Positions 10,812 to 22,475 of a DNA stretch of 64,000 bases are shown piece after piece. The stretch is from the NCBI RefSeq assembly GCF_000005505.3, contig NC_016134.3, forward strand, positions 31,992,150 to 32,056,149, given 5' to 3'. The DNA comes from Brachypodium distachyon (lineage: Eukaryota; Streptophyta; Magnoliopsida; Poales; Poaceae). A program made the position numbers and the translations under genes. Positions within the stretch are counted from its first letter, which is position 1; each line of letters opens with the position of its first letter. The notes beneath the pieces were generated by a model. It was not told where the DNA came from. It did not search any database and worked only from the letters and a program-made list of their open reading frames with translations.

Positions 10812-12467
10812 TCATATGTTAGAACATCTGGCTTGAAAGTTGGAACTACAAGTTTATGCTTTCTTTTTGTATAATAGATCGTTCTTGTGGGATCCCTCTA
10901 TGTACACTCGAGCCTTTTAGCTACCCATTCATGTGCTCTCCAGGCGTGCCCCTTTTTCCTCGAGTGCTAATAGAAGAGATTTGTGCCCAGCGGATTGATT
11001 GTCTTACGTTATACTCTCGGAGATTATCATCTCCTAGACGTGCAAGCTTGAGAGACTTTGAATAGATTTTGAAGATTCTCAAGAAATTTTACTATAAATA
11101 TGTTGTTCAGGGATACGAAACCACAATCATTAATAAGTATGTTTTAATAGAATCTAATGACATCAACTCTATCTCCCATAGGTGGTGATGGCTTAATAAT
11201 CTCCATCCTTTCATAATATATTTAAGGTGTATTAGGTTTCATTAAGACAATACTTCGACCAAGATTTACTCCATTAACACTCATGATTTCTACGATACTA
11301 ATCACATGATACATGGTTTATATGGCAATTTTGAAAATGCATCTAGTGATACCAATTCCATGTCATATAAACAACATATTAACAAGGTGTCCCACTTCAA
11401 CATTTTTGCCTCTTCTTATTCCTCTTGGCATCATTGCTCCTTCTTCTAGTGAGTTATCTCAAAGGTTTCGACATCCATTTTGGTTTTGGAATTTCCGTGT
11501 TTCCCATGAGGACAAGAAATGGCTTCTTGGACTCTTGGAGCCTCTGAGTTTGCTAACTCTTCTTGCAATGGTGATATAAAAAAATTCATAAGAATTTTGG
11601 AAGGTTTGAATCCTTAGAATTTTTTCCTATGTTGGTTTCTTGATTATAGGATCGAATCGCATCGGACATTTTTCCCTAAGGACAACATTGCACTACATCT
11701 CAGAGGATTATTCCATCTATCCAAACATCTTGGAAAGAGGTGCACAAACAGATTGGTGCCATCAACGTGTCTATTAGCAGTATTTTAAGTTGCCTCAATC
11801 ACTAAGGATAAAAAGGGATAACCACTTACACTCTCCATGGTGGAGAGTTGATTCTCAACTGCATTCCATCTTTCTAAATGCAATACTCAACAGTCTTGCA
11901 CTTTATTTCTGAGTTTTATTGTGGATGAACGTTACTGGAAGGAGGATTAATCTTAAACTTCCGTGGATGTAGGGTGTAGGGATTTTTGGCGTCTTGCCTA
12001 TATAGTGTTTTTCATACTTATCAGCCATGATGTTTTCCTATTTGCATAGAGCAATTGTATATATGTGCTTATTTGCAAGAGAGATGATACAAGAGAAGTC
12101 ATTTATCCTAGTCCATCTTTAATTATATTGACATCCTTCTTTTAAACTCCTTTTTCAATTCTAGCTTTCTATCAATCACTACTTTAAATCATTTTTGCAA
12201 TAACTAACAAATTAGTGCAAGTGACAACTGCACTAGTAAAGTTGGGGACAACACATTCAAACAAGCTCCAAAAAACATTCAAATCATATTTGAGTTTCCT
12301 AAAATATTCCACTCAAATATTTTGTTTATGGTTTTCTTTAACATGAATTATATTCAAATTAGTTTAAATTGGAAAGTTATTATTTGGGCATTCAAACAAG
12401 TTTGAGTTCGCCAAAATCATAGTGCTTCAATGATGACATGAATGCATGCTCAATCTTAATTAAGTTT
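10812..12467. other. AT-rich stretch without recognisable gene
   Basis: About 1.65 kb of AT-rich sequence. Its open frames are short and unlike any family I know, for example 11313-11579. No splice-consistent coding, RNA gene or repeat end was identified. Confidence 0.5.
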
Positions 12468-13329
12468 TGTCGCACCAGTGGCCCATGGGGTCCTACTGAT
12501 GCAGGACACGTGGGTCGCAATGGCTGATGTCCCGCAAGGTCAGCTTCCCCGGAAGGGCGAACCCGGGAAGCCCACCCCCGCGAGAGCAGTGAACGGGGTT
12601 ACGAGAAGACACTCACTGTCAAGACCATCACACTAGAGATTGAAAGCTCTGACACCATTGACAACGTCAAAGCCAAGATCCAGAGTAGGAAAGATACCCA
12701 CCACAGTGGCTACCCGGGAAGCCTCGTCCCGGCAATGTAATAACAAGCTGCCCCCGCAACGTCCCGGGCACTAGTACTGGAGTACTTCCCAGTTACCCGT
12801 GCTCAGGCCTACAGGTGGGGTCAGCAGAACAGTGAGGACAGCACAGGCAGAGCATTTAATGCACCTACAAGAGTCACATCAGCAGGTCTAGTTTTGCTCA
12901 GCAAGGCTACATCGGTTACCCTATAAGTCATTTTATTCACCGAGAACAGTGGCCTGGGCGCTGCATGAAGCCTAGCGAGGATCAACAGTAGAGTAGGACT
13001 TGTTGCGTTGACACGTGTTCGGTTAATGTGTCGCGTTGCATGCATCGGCACCTGTGGTATCCCCTTGATTATAAAAGGAGGACCAATGCCACCGGTCAAA
13101 GGGTTCAGCATTCACCCAAGTAGACAAGCCCTTTGAGGGACAAGTATACAACTCCAAAGCAGGACGTAGGGTATTACACCTTCGGGTGGCCCGAACCTGG
13201 GTAAAAACTCGTGTCCACACTTCGTGTCATTGGTCACACCGGTGATCGCCGGAGCGATCCCCTTCGCCCTCCACCGAACCAAAAAGGGGGTGTCTGACAT
13301 CCCTGATGCCGGAGTTTCGGGCTACGACA
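12468..13329 (+). mobile_element. Solo LTR (862 bp) with AGTTT duplication
   Basis: It starts TGTCGCACCAG and ends CTACGACA. It is flanked by a perfect 5-bp duplication AGTTT (12463-12467 and 13330-13334). The internal landmarks gtatccccttgattataaaa (TATA-like) and catttaatgcacc are shared with the LTR at 34195-34991, so both belong to one LTR family. No internal retroelement coding adjoins it, so it is a solo LTR formed by LTR-LTR recombination. It differs from its relative by carrying a ubiquitin-derived segment. Confidence 0.85.
12606..12683 (+). pseudogene. Ubiquitin coding fragment captured in LTR
   Basis: Twenty-six codons read [17 protein letters not shown], then I-D-N-V-K-A-K-I-Q. 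This is ubiquitin residues 6-31 with two differences (G10V and V17I). The next codons (S-R-K-D) already diverge from D-K-E-G. The S-S-D triplet fits a plant ubiquitin. The sister LTR at 34195 lacks this block, so it was acquired after the two copies split. It has no start codon and no downstream half, so it cannot make ubiquitin. Confidence 0.85.
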
Positions 13330-13523
13330 AGTTTATAATTATTAAACTTCATTGTCCCCTCTCTTCATCATACCGCCTTTATAGTATCGCTTTCGTATTA
13401 CTCAAAAAAATTTCATCACATGAGAGTGTCAAAACAAAAGTGTTACTTTTTATTCTTTTCTATTTGAGGGGTCACTAACCATAGCCTTTCCACCTTCATG
13501 TGACCTAACCGTCACAATCCACT

Positions 13524-14860
13524 TCAACTATTGGTTAGTCTGGGTACTACCAAGCCCAAAAATGATGATTTCCTCCCTTTGGTTGAGAGAATTGATAAGA
13601 GATTATCTGGCATATCTTCCATGTTGTCATATGGCGGCAGGCCAGTTGTTGTAAAATCCATTATCAATGCCATCCCCACATTTGTATGTGTGCTAACATG
13701 GTACCACTTATCATCATTGACCATATTGAGAAAACCAGCAGAAGATTCCTCTAGAGTGGTAGAGACATTAACAAGAATTGCAGATTCCTTGTCAGATGGG
13801 AACAAGTATTCTTGCCTAAAGCTGTTGGTGGGCTTGGAGTCTGAAACCTAAAATCCAAAACAAGGCTCTTATGATGATGAATCTTTTCAAGTTCTTCAAT
13901 AGGTTCAACATTCCCTGGGTTAGCCTTATATGGAAAGCATATTATAATGATGGCTCATTACCTGATACTTCTAAGGGATCATTCTGGTGGAAAGATTGTC
14001 TAAACCTCTTGAACAATTTTAAAGAGCTTTCTCATTGCAACATATATAGAGGAGACACCGCATTCATGTGGCATGATAACTGCTGTGATGCTATTCCAAA
14101 GGTAACTTTACCCACAACTACATTCTTTTGCCAAAAATGACCCTATTACTGTCTTCAATGCCAAATTAATGGATACTGATGAAATGTATGAACAGTTCCA
14201 CCTGCCCTTATCCACCATAGCTGTTGAGCAATTTCAAAGCCTGATGACTATGCTTCAAGACCACACTGGAAATGACAATGACAATGGATTTTTCCATGGG
14301 GCACCTGATATTGATCTGCTAAAGTTTACCAGTCCATTCTCCAAGCTGAAACTGCGCCGGCGCCGTTTCAATGGATTTGGAAATTTGCATGTCAATCTAA
14401 ACAAAATTCTTCTTTTGGCTGCTAATCCAGGACAGATTAAACACCAAAGATTTGATGACCAGAAAGAATTTATATGTGGAATGCAACAAGTGTGTACTTT
14501 GCAATGACAGCAATAGTGAAACCATGGTGCATGCACCTTTTCTTTGGATGTCAGTTCAGCTAGAGTTTTGGGTGGAGGCTGGCCTTAAAAGGGGTATTGA
14601 ACAAGACATTATTGATATGCTTATCTCACCTGCGCATCAGCACCAGGAAGATAAATGTCTTAAAGAAGTCTTGATACTTGGCTGCTAGAGCATGTGGAAT
14701 CACAGGAACAAAATCATCTTTGACAATGGAACGAGGGATCTAAAGGCCATCTTCATTTGTTTCTTAGAATACTTTCAGCTAATAAGGCATCTCGCCAAAT
14801 CAAGCCTGAAGGAGGCTTGCACTTTATGATTTTATTTTTATTTTTTCTATACATATCCCC
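13524..14860 (+). pseudogene. LINE (non-LTR) reverse transcriptase fragment, 3' part
   Basis: The translation shows the C-terminal thumb region of plant L1-type reverse transcriptase: D-K-R-L-S-G, then G-G-R-P-V-V-V-K-S-I-I-N-A-I-P-T. A spacer typical of these elements follows (W-V-S-L-I-W-K-A-Y-Y), then a zf-RVT-like segment (W-K-F-A-C-Q ... C-N-K-C-V-L-C-N-D ... H-L-F-F-G-C). Frames shift several times (near 13730, 14130 and 14360) and stops are common. The 5' part, with endonuclease and the YADD-type catalytic region, is missing. It abuts the gypsy remnant near 14,860. Confidence 0.75.
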
Positions 14861-15910
14861 CATTGTAAATACCATCTATCACATAGGCATTATCATTTAT
14901 CTTCCTTAGGATAGAGAAAGGTCCATATTTCCGCTGTCTGAGCTTCCCTTTGATCCCTAAAGGCAGCCTTTCTTTCCGGAGGTATACCATGACCTTATTA
15001 CCAACTTGGAATGATTTTAGCCTTCGTTTGCAATCAGCCAATTGTTTGTACTTCTGATATTGTGCCTGTAAGACACCTTGAATTTCTTCAAACAATTCGG
15101 TGTAGTTATCAGCAAAGGACAATGCTGATTTTGAGTTCCCCTTTGTTGGTAGCTTCACCAGATCCATCACATGTGTTGGAACTTTAGGGTAGACAATAGA
15201 AAAAGGACTCCTTTTAGTTGATCTATGCTTGGAGTTGTTATATGAGAATTCAGCAAGTGATAAAGCCAAATCCCATTGTCCCTTCCTATCTCCACAAATG
15301 CAACGGATCAGATTACCCAAAAACTTGTTCACCACTTCCGTCTGACCATCTGTTTGTGGATGAGCTGTACTAGAAAATTTTAACTCGGTGTTGAATTGCT
15401 TCCACAAAGTTAGCCAAAAGGCAGCAAGAAACTTGCTATCACGGTCTGAGACGATGGACCTTGGAACTCCATGAAGCCTGACCACTTCTCGAAAGAATAG
15501 ATTTGCCACATGATGATCATCTATTGTTTGCGCCACGGAATGAAATGGGCCATTTTAGAGAACCTGTCCACAACCACAAATGCCGCATCGTTCCTGCGTC
15601 ATGTTCTTGGTAAACCCAAGACAAAGTCCATAGAGATATCCTCCCACGGGGCATTAGGGACAGGCAAGGGCATGTATAACCTTGTGTTCTGGACTTGACC
15701 CTTGAAGGTTTGACATACAGGACACCGCTGAACAAACTTGCCTGCATCTCTTTTTAGTTGTGGCCAAAAGTATCGAGCCTCCAAGTTAGCGATAGTTTTG
15801 TCACGTGCAACATGACCACTGAGATCACTTGAATGGAGTTCTCTAATTAACTTGTCACGTAGTGAACTTCTTGGGATGCACAAACAATCATTCTTGAAGA
15901 GAGTCATCAC
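14861..15910 (-). pseudogene. Ty3/gypsy integrase region (broken)
   Basis: The zinc-binding H-H-C-C segment is visible (H-S-S-D-L-S-G-H ... C-P-V-C-Q at about 15800-15715). The core follows (M-D-F-V-L-G-L-P ... I-V-S-D-R-D-S-K-F ... H-P-Q-T-D-G-Q-T-E-V-V-N). An in-frame TGA at 15601-15599 and a frame slip near 15540 break it. The C-terminal domain (G-P-F-S-I-L-R-K-I) fades into unrelated sequence at about 14,870, so the chromodomain end, polypurine tract and 3' LTR are lost. In family members this enzyme inserts the cDNA. Confidence 0.85.
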
Positions 15911-16718
15911 CTAATGGTTGTCCTCTCATGTGTTTTACCCAAACATGGCCAAAGTCTTCGTCCTCTTCGTACAACTCCTTTATTTGATCCATCCCTGGAA
16001 GTTCAGCCTCAAAGGAAGTCAAAAGGCATGCACGCCGACTCAAAGCATCGGCTACTTTGTTGGTTGTTCCAGAATTATGCACAATGAGGTAGTTAAACCT
16101 TTCTAGGTATGCTGCCCATCTTGCTAGCATGCGATCCACATGCTTTTGATTTCTAAAATGCTTCAAGGATTGATGGTCAGTGAAAACAATGAATTCCTTA
16201 GGCAACAAATAGACTTCCCAAGTCTTCAATGCCCTGAAAACAGCATACAATTCTTGCTGATAGGTACTCCACTTTTGTCTTGCCTCGCTTAGCATCTCAC
16301 TAAAGAAAGCAATGGGTTTTCGTTCTTGAGATAGAACTAGCCCAATGCCTACTCCACTTGCATCGCACTCTATCTCAAAAGTCTTAGTAAAATCAGGTAG
16401 TGCCAAGACAGGAGCTTGTGAGAGCTTTGCCTTTATCTCTTTGAAACTAGCTTCAGCAGATTCATTCCACTGAAACTTTCCTTTCTTTAGGCATTCAGTG
16501 ATCGGTGCCATGATGGTACTGAAATTTTTCACAAACCGCCCATAGAAAGTTGCAAGACCATGAAAACTTCTTACCTCTGAGATAGTCTTGGGAGCTGGCC
16601 ATTCTCTGATTGCTTCAACTTTAGAGTCATCAACATGAATGCCCTCACTTGTTATGACAAACCCCAAGAAAAGAAGTCGTGTTTGAAGGAAGACACATTT
16701 CTTCAAGTGGACATAGAG
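15888..16718 (-). pseudogene. Ty3/gypsy RNase H region
   Basis: Follows the RT stop in the same frame. It shows the RT connection ([10 protein letters not shown]) and then RNase [16 protein letters not shown] at about 16370-16330, [16 protein letters not shown], and the terminal V-A-D-A-L-S-R-R. The order and spacing are those of a Ty3/gypsy polyprotein. The frame then shifts into the integrase near 15,900. Confidence 0.9.
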
Positions 16719-17444
16719 TTAGTTTTCCTTAAGTACCCATAGCACTTTACGAATGTGATCCAAGTGTTCATCTTCATCCTTGCTGTATATGAGGATGTCA
16801 TCAAAATAAACCACAACAAAGTGGGATAAGAAGGGTCGAAGTACCTGGTTCATCAAGTGCATAAAGGTACTTGGTGCATTTGAGAGTCCAAATGGCATGA
16901 CCAACCACTCAAACAACCCTTCCTTTGTCTTGAAAGCTGTTTTCCATTCATCCCCAGGTCTAATGCGAATTTGATGATATCCACTCTTTAAGTCTAGCTT
17001 TGTGAACAATCTTGCACCACTAAGTTGATCTAACATATCATCCAAACGGGGGATAGGAAATCTATACCGTATGGTGATTTTGTTGATCGCTCTACTATCC
17101 GTACACATGCGCCAAGATCCATCCTTCTTTGGCGTGATCAAAGCTGGCACGGCGCATGGACTAATACTCTCTCGAATGTTCCCTTTTTGCAGCAATTCCT
17201 CCACATTTTCCTTTAATATGTCATGCTCTTTTGGGCTCATCTGGTAGTGTGGAAGATTAGGAAGATTTGCTCCCGGAATTAAGTCAATTCGATGTTGAAT
17301 TCCTCTCATTGGTGGTAGGCCTTGTGGTTCTCCAAGTATGCCTTGAAACTCAGCTAGTATGCCATGTACCTTTGCTGGAATTTCAACCGCCGGTTGCTCT
17401 TCACCTTTAACAATAAGTGCAGTACACATATTTGTCTCCTTCAA
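16719..17444 (-). pseudogene. Ty3/gypsy reverse transcriptase region
   Basis: A well-preserved RT core: [49 protein letters not shown], and the catalytic box [12 protein letters not shown] (16721-16719) replaces the sense codon that normally joins this to RNase H. The sequence has a CRM/Reina-like chromovirus flavour, which is from recall. The element runs antisense to the neighbouring host genes. Confidence 0.9.
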
Positions 17445-17449
17445 GTCTT

Positions 17450-18069
17450 ACATAAACTCATTAGAGGTGTGGGAAATGGTTAACATATTTTCCCCCTCCT
17501 CCTTAGAGGTATTACCATTTGATAGGTTTGGTAGGATGATGATCTTTCTCTTGTTCTGAGTAAGAATTTTCCTTCCCTCTGTGTGTAGTATCCACATCAA
17601 ACTACCAAGGTCTCCCAAGAAGAACATGGCTGGCATCCATGTCAACAACATCACATAAAACATTTGAACTGTAGTACTTCCCCAAATAGAGTGGTAGGTT
17701 GCATTGTTTGGTGACCCTCATATTCACCCCTTTCTTGATCCATCCGATGGTGTAGGGATTTGGGTGATCATGTGGGTGATCATGTGTCTCAAGCTTTAAA
17801 TGGTTGACCAAATTCTGCGAGATAAGATTCTCACAACTGCAACTATCAATCACTAATTTGCATACCTTGCCATTCACCGTGCATTTGCTCTCAAATATTT
17901 TCTTCCGTTGTGTGTTGTCGGGTTGGGGTGTTGAACACAAGAGACGCTGGATCACGCATACCACCTCTTCACCCTCTTCTTCACAAACATCTTGCCCTTC
18001 AACATCTTCGGATTCATATTCTTCGTCATCTTCGCCATCATGGATTGTTGTGTTGACAAATTTTACCAC
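17450..18069 (-). pseudogene. Ty3/gypsy protease and linker region
   Basis: The protease-like motif C-K-L-V-I-D-S-C-S-C-E-N lies near 17860, where family members usually have D-S-G-S. The catalytic triplet glycine is therefore Cys here. Downstream V-L-L-G-R-P-W is the usual second protease landmark. The frame slips near 17610 into a linker (W-I-L-H-T-E-G-R-K) that leads to RT. An acidic stretch precedes the protease (about 18060-17990). Confidence 0.75.
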
Positions 18070-18143
18070 AGGCTTTGCCCTATTCCTGCCTCCAGCTTGC
18101 TTCAGGGCAGGTTGCTTTGCCTTTGGTTGGGTGGTCTTCTCTT

Positions 18144-19076
18144 CTACTCTATGGGAGTGACTCCACGGGCCTTCCGTATGTGAATATGGAGCCTTACTTG
18201 CCTTCTTTTCTTCACCAACCTCTCGGCCTTTAAGGCTAGAGCTTTTGCTTGGTCAATGGACCAAACCTGTTGCATCATCAAACGATCCTTTATAGTGTCA
18301 TTGAGACCGTTGATATATCTTGCAACTTGTTGATCTTCAGTTTCAGCAAGGTTGCACCTCACTTGTAGCCTTAGAAACTCTTCAGTGTATTCTGAAACAG
18401 TGCTATTTCCTTGAACACAATTCTGGAACTGAATAATTATGATCTGATCATAATCAGCAGGCAAAAATCTCCCTTTCAAAAGATTCTTCATTTGCTTCAA
18501 AAGATTCTTCATTTGTCTCCAAGATCTCACACGAGGTTCTCCTCTTAGTCTGCGGTCTTCTTGAAGGCGATGCCACCATGCATCAGCTCCTCCTTTTAGC
18601 TTGTATGCGACCAAAGAAACTTTACGATCTTCTGGAATATTCATGACCTCAAAGAAAGTGTCCACCTCGTAAAACCAATCAAGGCACCCTTCAATATCGA
18701 CATTTCCATTGAAAGTGGGGATTTCACTTTCACCTTGTATGTATCTCGCATTTGTAGCATTGGTTACTCGGATACGCATAGAGGTTAGGTTCTTCAAGGC
18801 CCTCATCAGATTCTTCACCTTCAGAAGTTTCTGCATAAGTTGGCCTCCTTGAAGTATGCTGATGTGCATGTCGTTGTGGTACTTGGGTTCGAAGATGAGC
18901 TTCCTTCCTTCACTGCTGAACATCTCCTTCCTCCTTAGATGTTTCTTCTTCATGGGTAGCAGGAGGAACACCTTTCCTTATCATCTCAACCAACTGATCG
19001 AATCTCCGGTTAAGATCCTCATGTAGCGCTTGGATTTGCTGTTCTGCAGCATCCACTCTCTTTCCCAAATCCTCCA
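18144..19076 (-). pseudogene. Ty3/gypsy Gag region
   Basis: Starts at about 19076 (M-E-D-L-G-K-R-V) with a coiled-coil-like head, shifts frame near 18960, then gives a typical plant Gag: I-P-T-F-N-G-N-V-D, D-W-F-Y-E-V-D-T-F-F, K-L-K-G-G-A-D-A-W-W, and E-Y-T-E-E-F-L-R-L. A 21-bp tandem duplication at about 18482-18515 repeats the codons Q-M-K-N-L-L-K. The zinc knuckle is not obvious before the protease. Confidence 0.8.
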
Positions 19077-19132
19077 TTGCTTGCTGCAGCTCCCTCTCAA
19101 TGAGGAAACAAGCAACTAGAACGGATCAGCAG

Positions 19133-19145
19133 GGCTCTGATACCA
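19133..19145 (-). promoter_or_regulatory. tRNA-iMet primer-binding site
   Basis: On the minus strand the sequence is TGGTATCAGAGCC, the standard plant initiator-Met primer-binding site. It lies five bases inside the LTR edge and directly upstream of Gag. This fixes the orientation and the 5' side of the gypsy element. Confidence 0.9.
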
Positions 19146-19150
19146 CCTGA

Positions 19151-19506
19151 TGCAACACAAGGTTGTGGAGGAACAACTCCACCTTGCTGCTACAATATAG
19201 ACAGCACAAATGTTGAAGGAACCACTTCAACGTGCTGAGCTAGATCTAATCCAAACTCTTAACACACAAGATCTAATCCAAGATCTAAAACAAAGAACAT
19301 AAAGTGCTCTTTATTGATAGGTAGTGGCACATAGTCTGCCCCAAGATTTATAGGCCTCTATTTATAGGCCTCATGAGCCTGCACTACTTAGCTCTACTTA
19401 TACTAGAAGTTTCTAGGGAACACTACTCAAAGCTAGGAAAATATCCTAGTTACAACATATAGTAGAACACTCTAGAGACTACCATAACACCTATGACTAA
19501 AAGACA
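19151..19506 (-). mobile_element. 5' LTR of the Ty3/gypsy remnant
   Basis: It ends (minus strand) in TTGTGTTGCA next to the primer-binding site. It contains a TATA-like tataaatagaggcc (about 19360-19375) and a downstream aataaag polyadenylation-like signal. The outer edge is set at TGTCTTTTAG because it gives TG...CA ends. With the other LTR missing and no target duplication to test, that edge is uncertain. Confidence 0.55.
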
Positions 19507-19599
19507 AGTTACTTAGAATATAGTAGAAGTTTGTAGAAGCCTTGAGAGATCTGAATTCTACCTTTTATTTTATTTTGGTTTTCTCTGCTGTCCCTCGTC

Positions 19600-20110
19600 A
19601 AACTGAGTTTCAAAAATTTGCAATCTTGGGCAAGATCGGCTTGTTTTGCCCCCTATTGCACTCATGGATTTTTAGTTGGTTGCACCATGATAGTTGGCAT
19701 ATTGGCTACCAATGTGCCTATTTAATGAGTAAAGAAAAAAATATTTCCCATAAATTTTGCAATCTTTGGCGATATTGGCTTGTTTTGCCAATTAGTGCGC
19801 ACATGGTCTTTAGTTGGTAGCAGTCTACTACAACAAACCATGAGCTGGCATATGCATCAGTAGCGTGCCTATTTAATGACCCGAGAAAACAAATTCTACA
19901 ACTTTGTAATCGTGGTAGAGATCGACTTGTAAAGCAATACTAATGCTATTACCGTGAGTTGGCATATACGTTACTAGCTTGCATGTTTAATGAACAAAGA
20001 AAATAATACTTACAATTTTTGCAATGTTGGACCAGATCGGCTTGCACAACAATCTATGACCTTGAGTTGGCATATGTGTTACTATTGTGCATGTTTAACG
20101 GGCGAATTGA
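19600..20110 (+). repeat. Degenerate tandem array, four units of about 110-140 bp
   Basis: Four successive blocks (near 19610, 19755, 19900 and 20010) share the pattern tttgcaatnttgg...agatcggcttgttttgcc, then agttggcatatg...gtgcatgtttaatga...aaagaaaa. The units have diverged strongly but keep order and spacing. The array lies between the gypsy LTR and the leader of the MCTP gene. I find no coding in it and do not recognise the repeat family. Confidence 0.6.
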
Positions 20111-20439
20111 AAAGTTCACTTTTCATCCTCGAACTTGTAGCAAAATTTTCTTCTCATCCAAAATGTTTTCATTCAGAAACAAAAAGGAAACATTTTCATT
20201 ATTGCAACGTCTATACAAAATTCTTCTGAGGACAACATTTTTTCACACCAATGGTCAATCAAAAACGTTAAACGAGATAGCTCTGTTGGCTTTACCGTTC
20301 TCTAGAGTTTCTCGAAGTGCAAATGACAGACACGCTGCTAGCCAGTTTTTGTAGGGACACGCTGCTAGCGAGTTTATTCAGCAGGGCGACCAATATTTTT
20401 TGAACCATAAGGTGCCCTTGCTAATTTTACTTAATCCGT

Positions 20440-20850
20440 GAGAGCTACACGCAAAAAGACCCAACACCGAGCGTTCTCTGGAGTCTGCACGAACCGAAAA
20501 GAGAGAGAATGTCACCGTTCGCTCCACCTGACAACGTCACCAGCTGGCTCTCCATTCGGCCTCGTCTGCAAGGGAATAAAAAGGAAGGCGAAGTTCTTTC
20601 TTTATTTTGCCCAGTCCTTCCCCCTGTCCCTCTCGGCATTTCAGGGCTCTTCGGTTTCTCCTCTCCTCCCCTCCCATCCTGCATCCGTATTTCTGCACGT
20701 GATCTCTCCTGGGCATGGTATCTGGGTTGTAGAAGCACCATCCGCCGGCGGGGCACTCAGGTTCGCGTCCTCGGCCCGTGCTTTCCCCTTATTTCCTGTT
20801 GTTTTGGTGGTTCTTGGGTGGTATGTTCTGTTGTAGCCGTGTAATCCATC
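20440..20850 (+). promoter_or_regulatory. Probable promoter and leader exon of the MCTP gene
   Basis: A pyrimidine- and GC-rich block with an aataaaaagg TATA-like string near 20574 and CT-rich leader sequence after it. Plant MCTP genes often have a non-coding first exon and a long leader intron. A plausible donor is cactcag|gttcgc near 20760. The acceptor ttcgtgcag|acatcg ends at 22439, just before the start codon. 20850-22430 would then be the leader intron; I see no other gene in it. Confidence 0.5.
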
Positions 20851-22475
20851 TTGTTTAGTGCTCGCATCCCTCTTCTCTCTTGTTTGCCGCTATACTTGTA
20901 TGGTAGAAATTTTTGTATGTTAGATTCTTTCCATATGGAAGGGTTGGATTTTAGAGGGTTTTGGGTCTTATTTATAGTTCACGATACTTCTATTTTTTCC
21001 GACATGGTATCTTTGTGGATGGCGATGTGGTCTCGTGTACGGGGGGCTGGTTTGCGATGTCATTTTCTAGGTTTTCTTTGGTTGATGATTGTTGTGTCTG
21101 CTGGGTTGCTTTCAAGGGATTAGAAATTTCAAAGATTTGTTTTTTCAGATTTATTTCCAGCCCAATGTTAGCATATATACTAAGAAGCGATAAATGCCAC
21201 GACTTTCTTTTTTTATCAAAAAAAAAATTAGGTGAAAGGAACAGTTGATTTTTACTGTTCAGTTGGAAGATAAATGTAAAACAGTAAAAATTTCCCCTGC
21301 AAACTCACCACAGGGAAGTGTTGAGCTCACAAGTAGATTTATCAGGAGACAATTTTACATACTTCTCAGCGTAATTTGGTTATTCCAGTCATATTATTAA
21401 ACTTAATTTTAATTAGTGGATTTCTGCTCCAGTGAGGAGTGATAATTGTCTTTTCTAAATGAGAAAGTCCAATGCCATGAGTAACCCAGTAGGAAACTTG
21501 ATATACCAGGAAGGAAATGGTGAAAATAGAGACCATGTTTGTAGGTTATCTTTGTTTGGCAAAGAAGCAGATAGCTGGAATTGTTGCCATGCTTTCCTTG
21601 TTCTGCAATGTCAGTAGCTTTACTTGCATCACATATGCCAATCGGTATAGGAAATCAAACTTGGAGCAAAGTTTTGGATATTCCTAAGATAGCAAGCCAT
21701 ACAATTTTGTTTAATACATTGATTGGGTCATGCTTTTTGTAGGCCCCCTTGTGCTTTCCCATGTACTAACCTGCCAAAATTGCCTTCTGTTGTCAAAAGT
21801 AACGGTAGACAACTTTCTTTGGTATGCTATTTTGTTTAAGGGCAAGGTCCAATTCTGTTGAATTTTGAATATGGATAGTTCCTGGTTAGAAACTTGAACT
21901 ATTGTTTGTAGTATGTGAACATGTTATTTAGGTGCTGGTTCATAACAAACACTCAGCAATTGACATGGCTTGGTCTGAGTTCTTTTGAATTTGTAGACCT
22001 TTTGATCTTCTCTGGGAGCAATTCTGATTGTGTCGGACAAAGTTAAGTTCTTTAGCACACATGGGAAGTCGAACAGAGAAGTTAGTGAACCTAAGCTCTA
22101 TATCAATACTTGAGTATGTATTGTGCAGGGTTTTTTTTCTCTCTGTTGAAAATGCCTCATTTGAATTTTAATGCTATGTTGCAAATATTTCTTGTTCATT
22201 TTCTGGTAGAATTTGCAAGTTTCCGAAGGTGTAGGCAGGATCGTGTGAGGAATGGGGGTCAAAAGATATTATTAGAACGATCTGCCTGTGCAGTATTTTT
22301 GAGCCATTGTTTTGTGAAACAGAAGTTCCAATTTACTATGTTTATGACCAAATGCTACAATTTGTTCATTAAAATACTTCACTTCTACCATACTTAAAGC
22401 TCTTCATGCTAATACTTTGTCGATCCTTTTTTCGTGCAGACATCGTTGTGTCCTTCTGTAAGCTGGCATTAGTAG

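Noticed and set aside
14452..14688. Open frame in the LINE fragment as an independent gene
   Set aside because: It is a frame-shifted piece of the zf-RVT region of the LINE.
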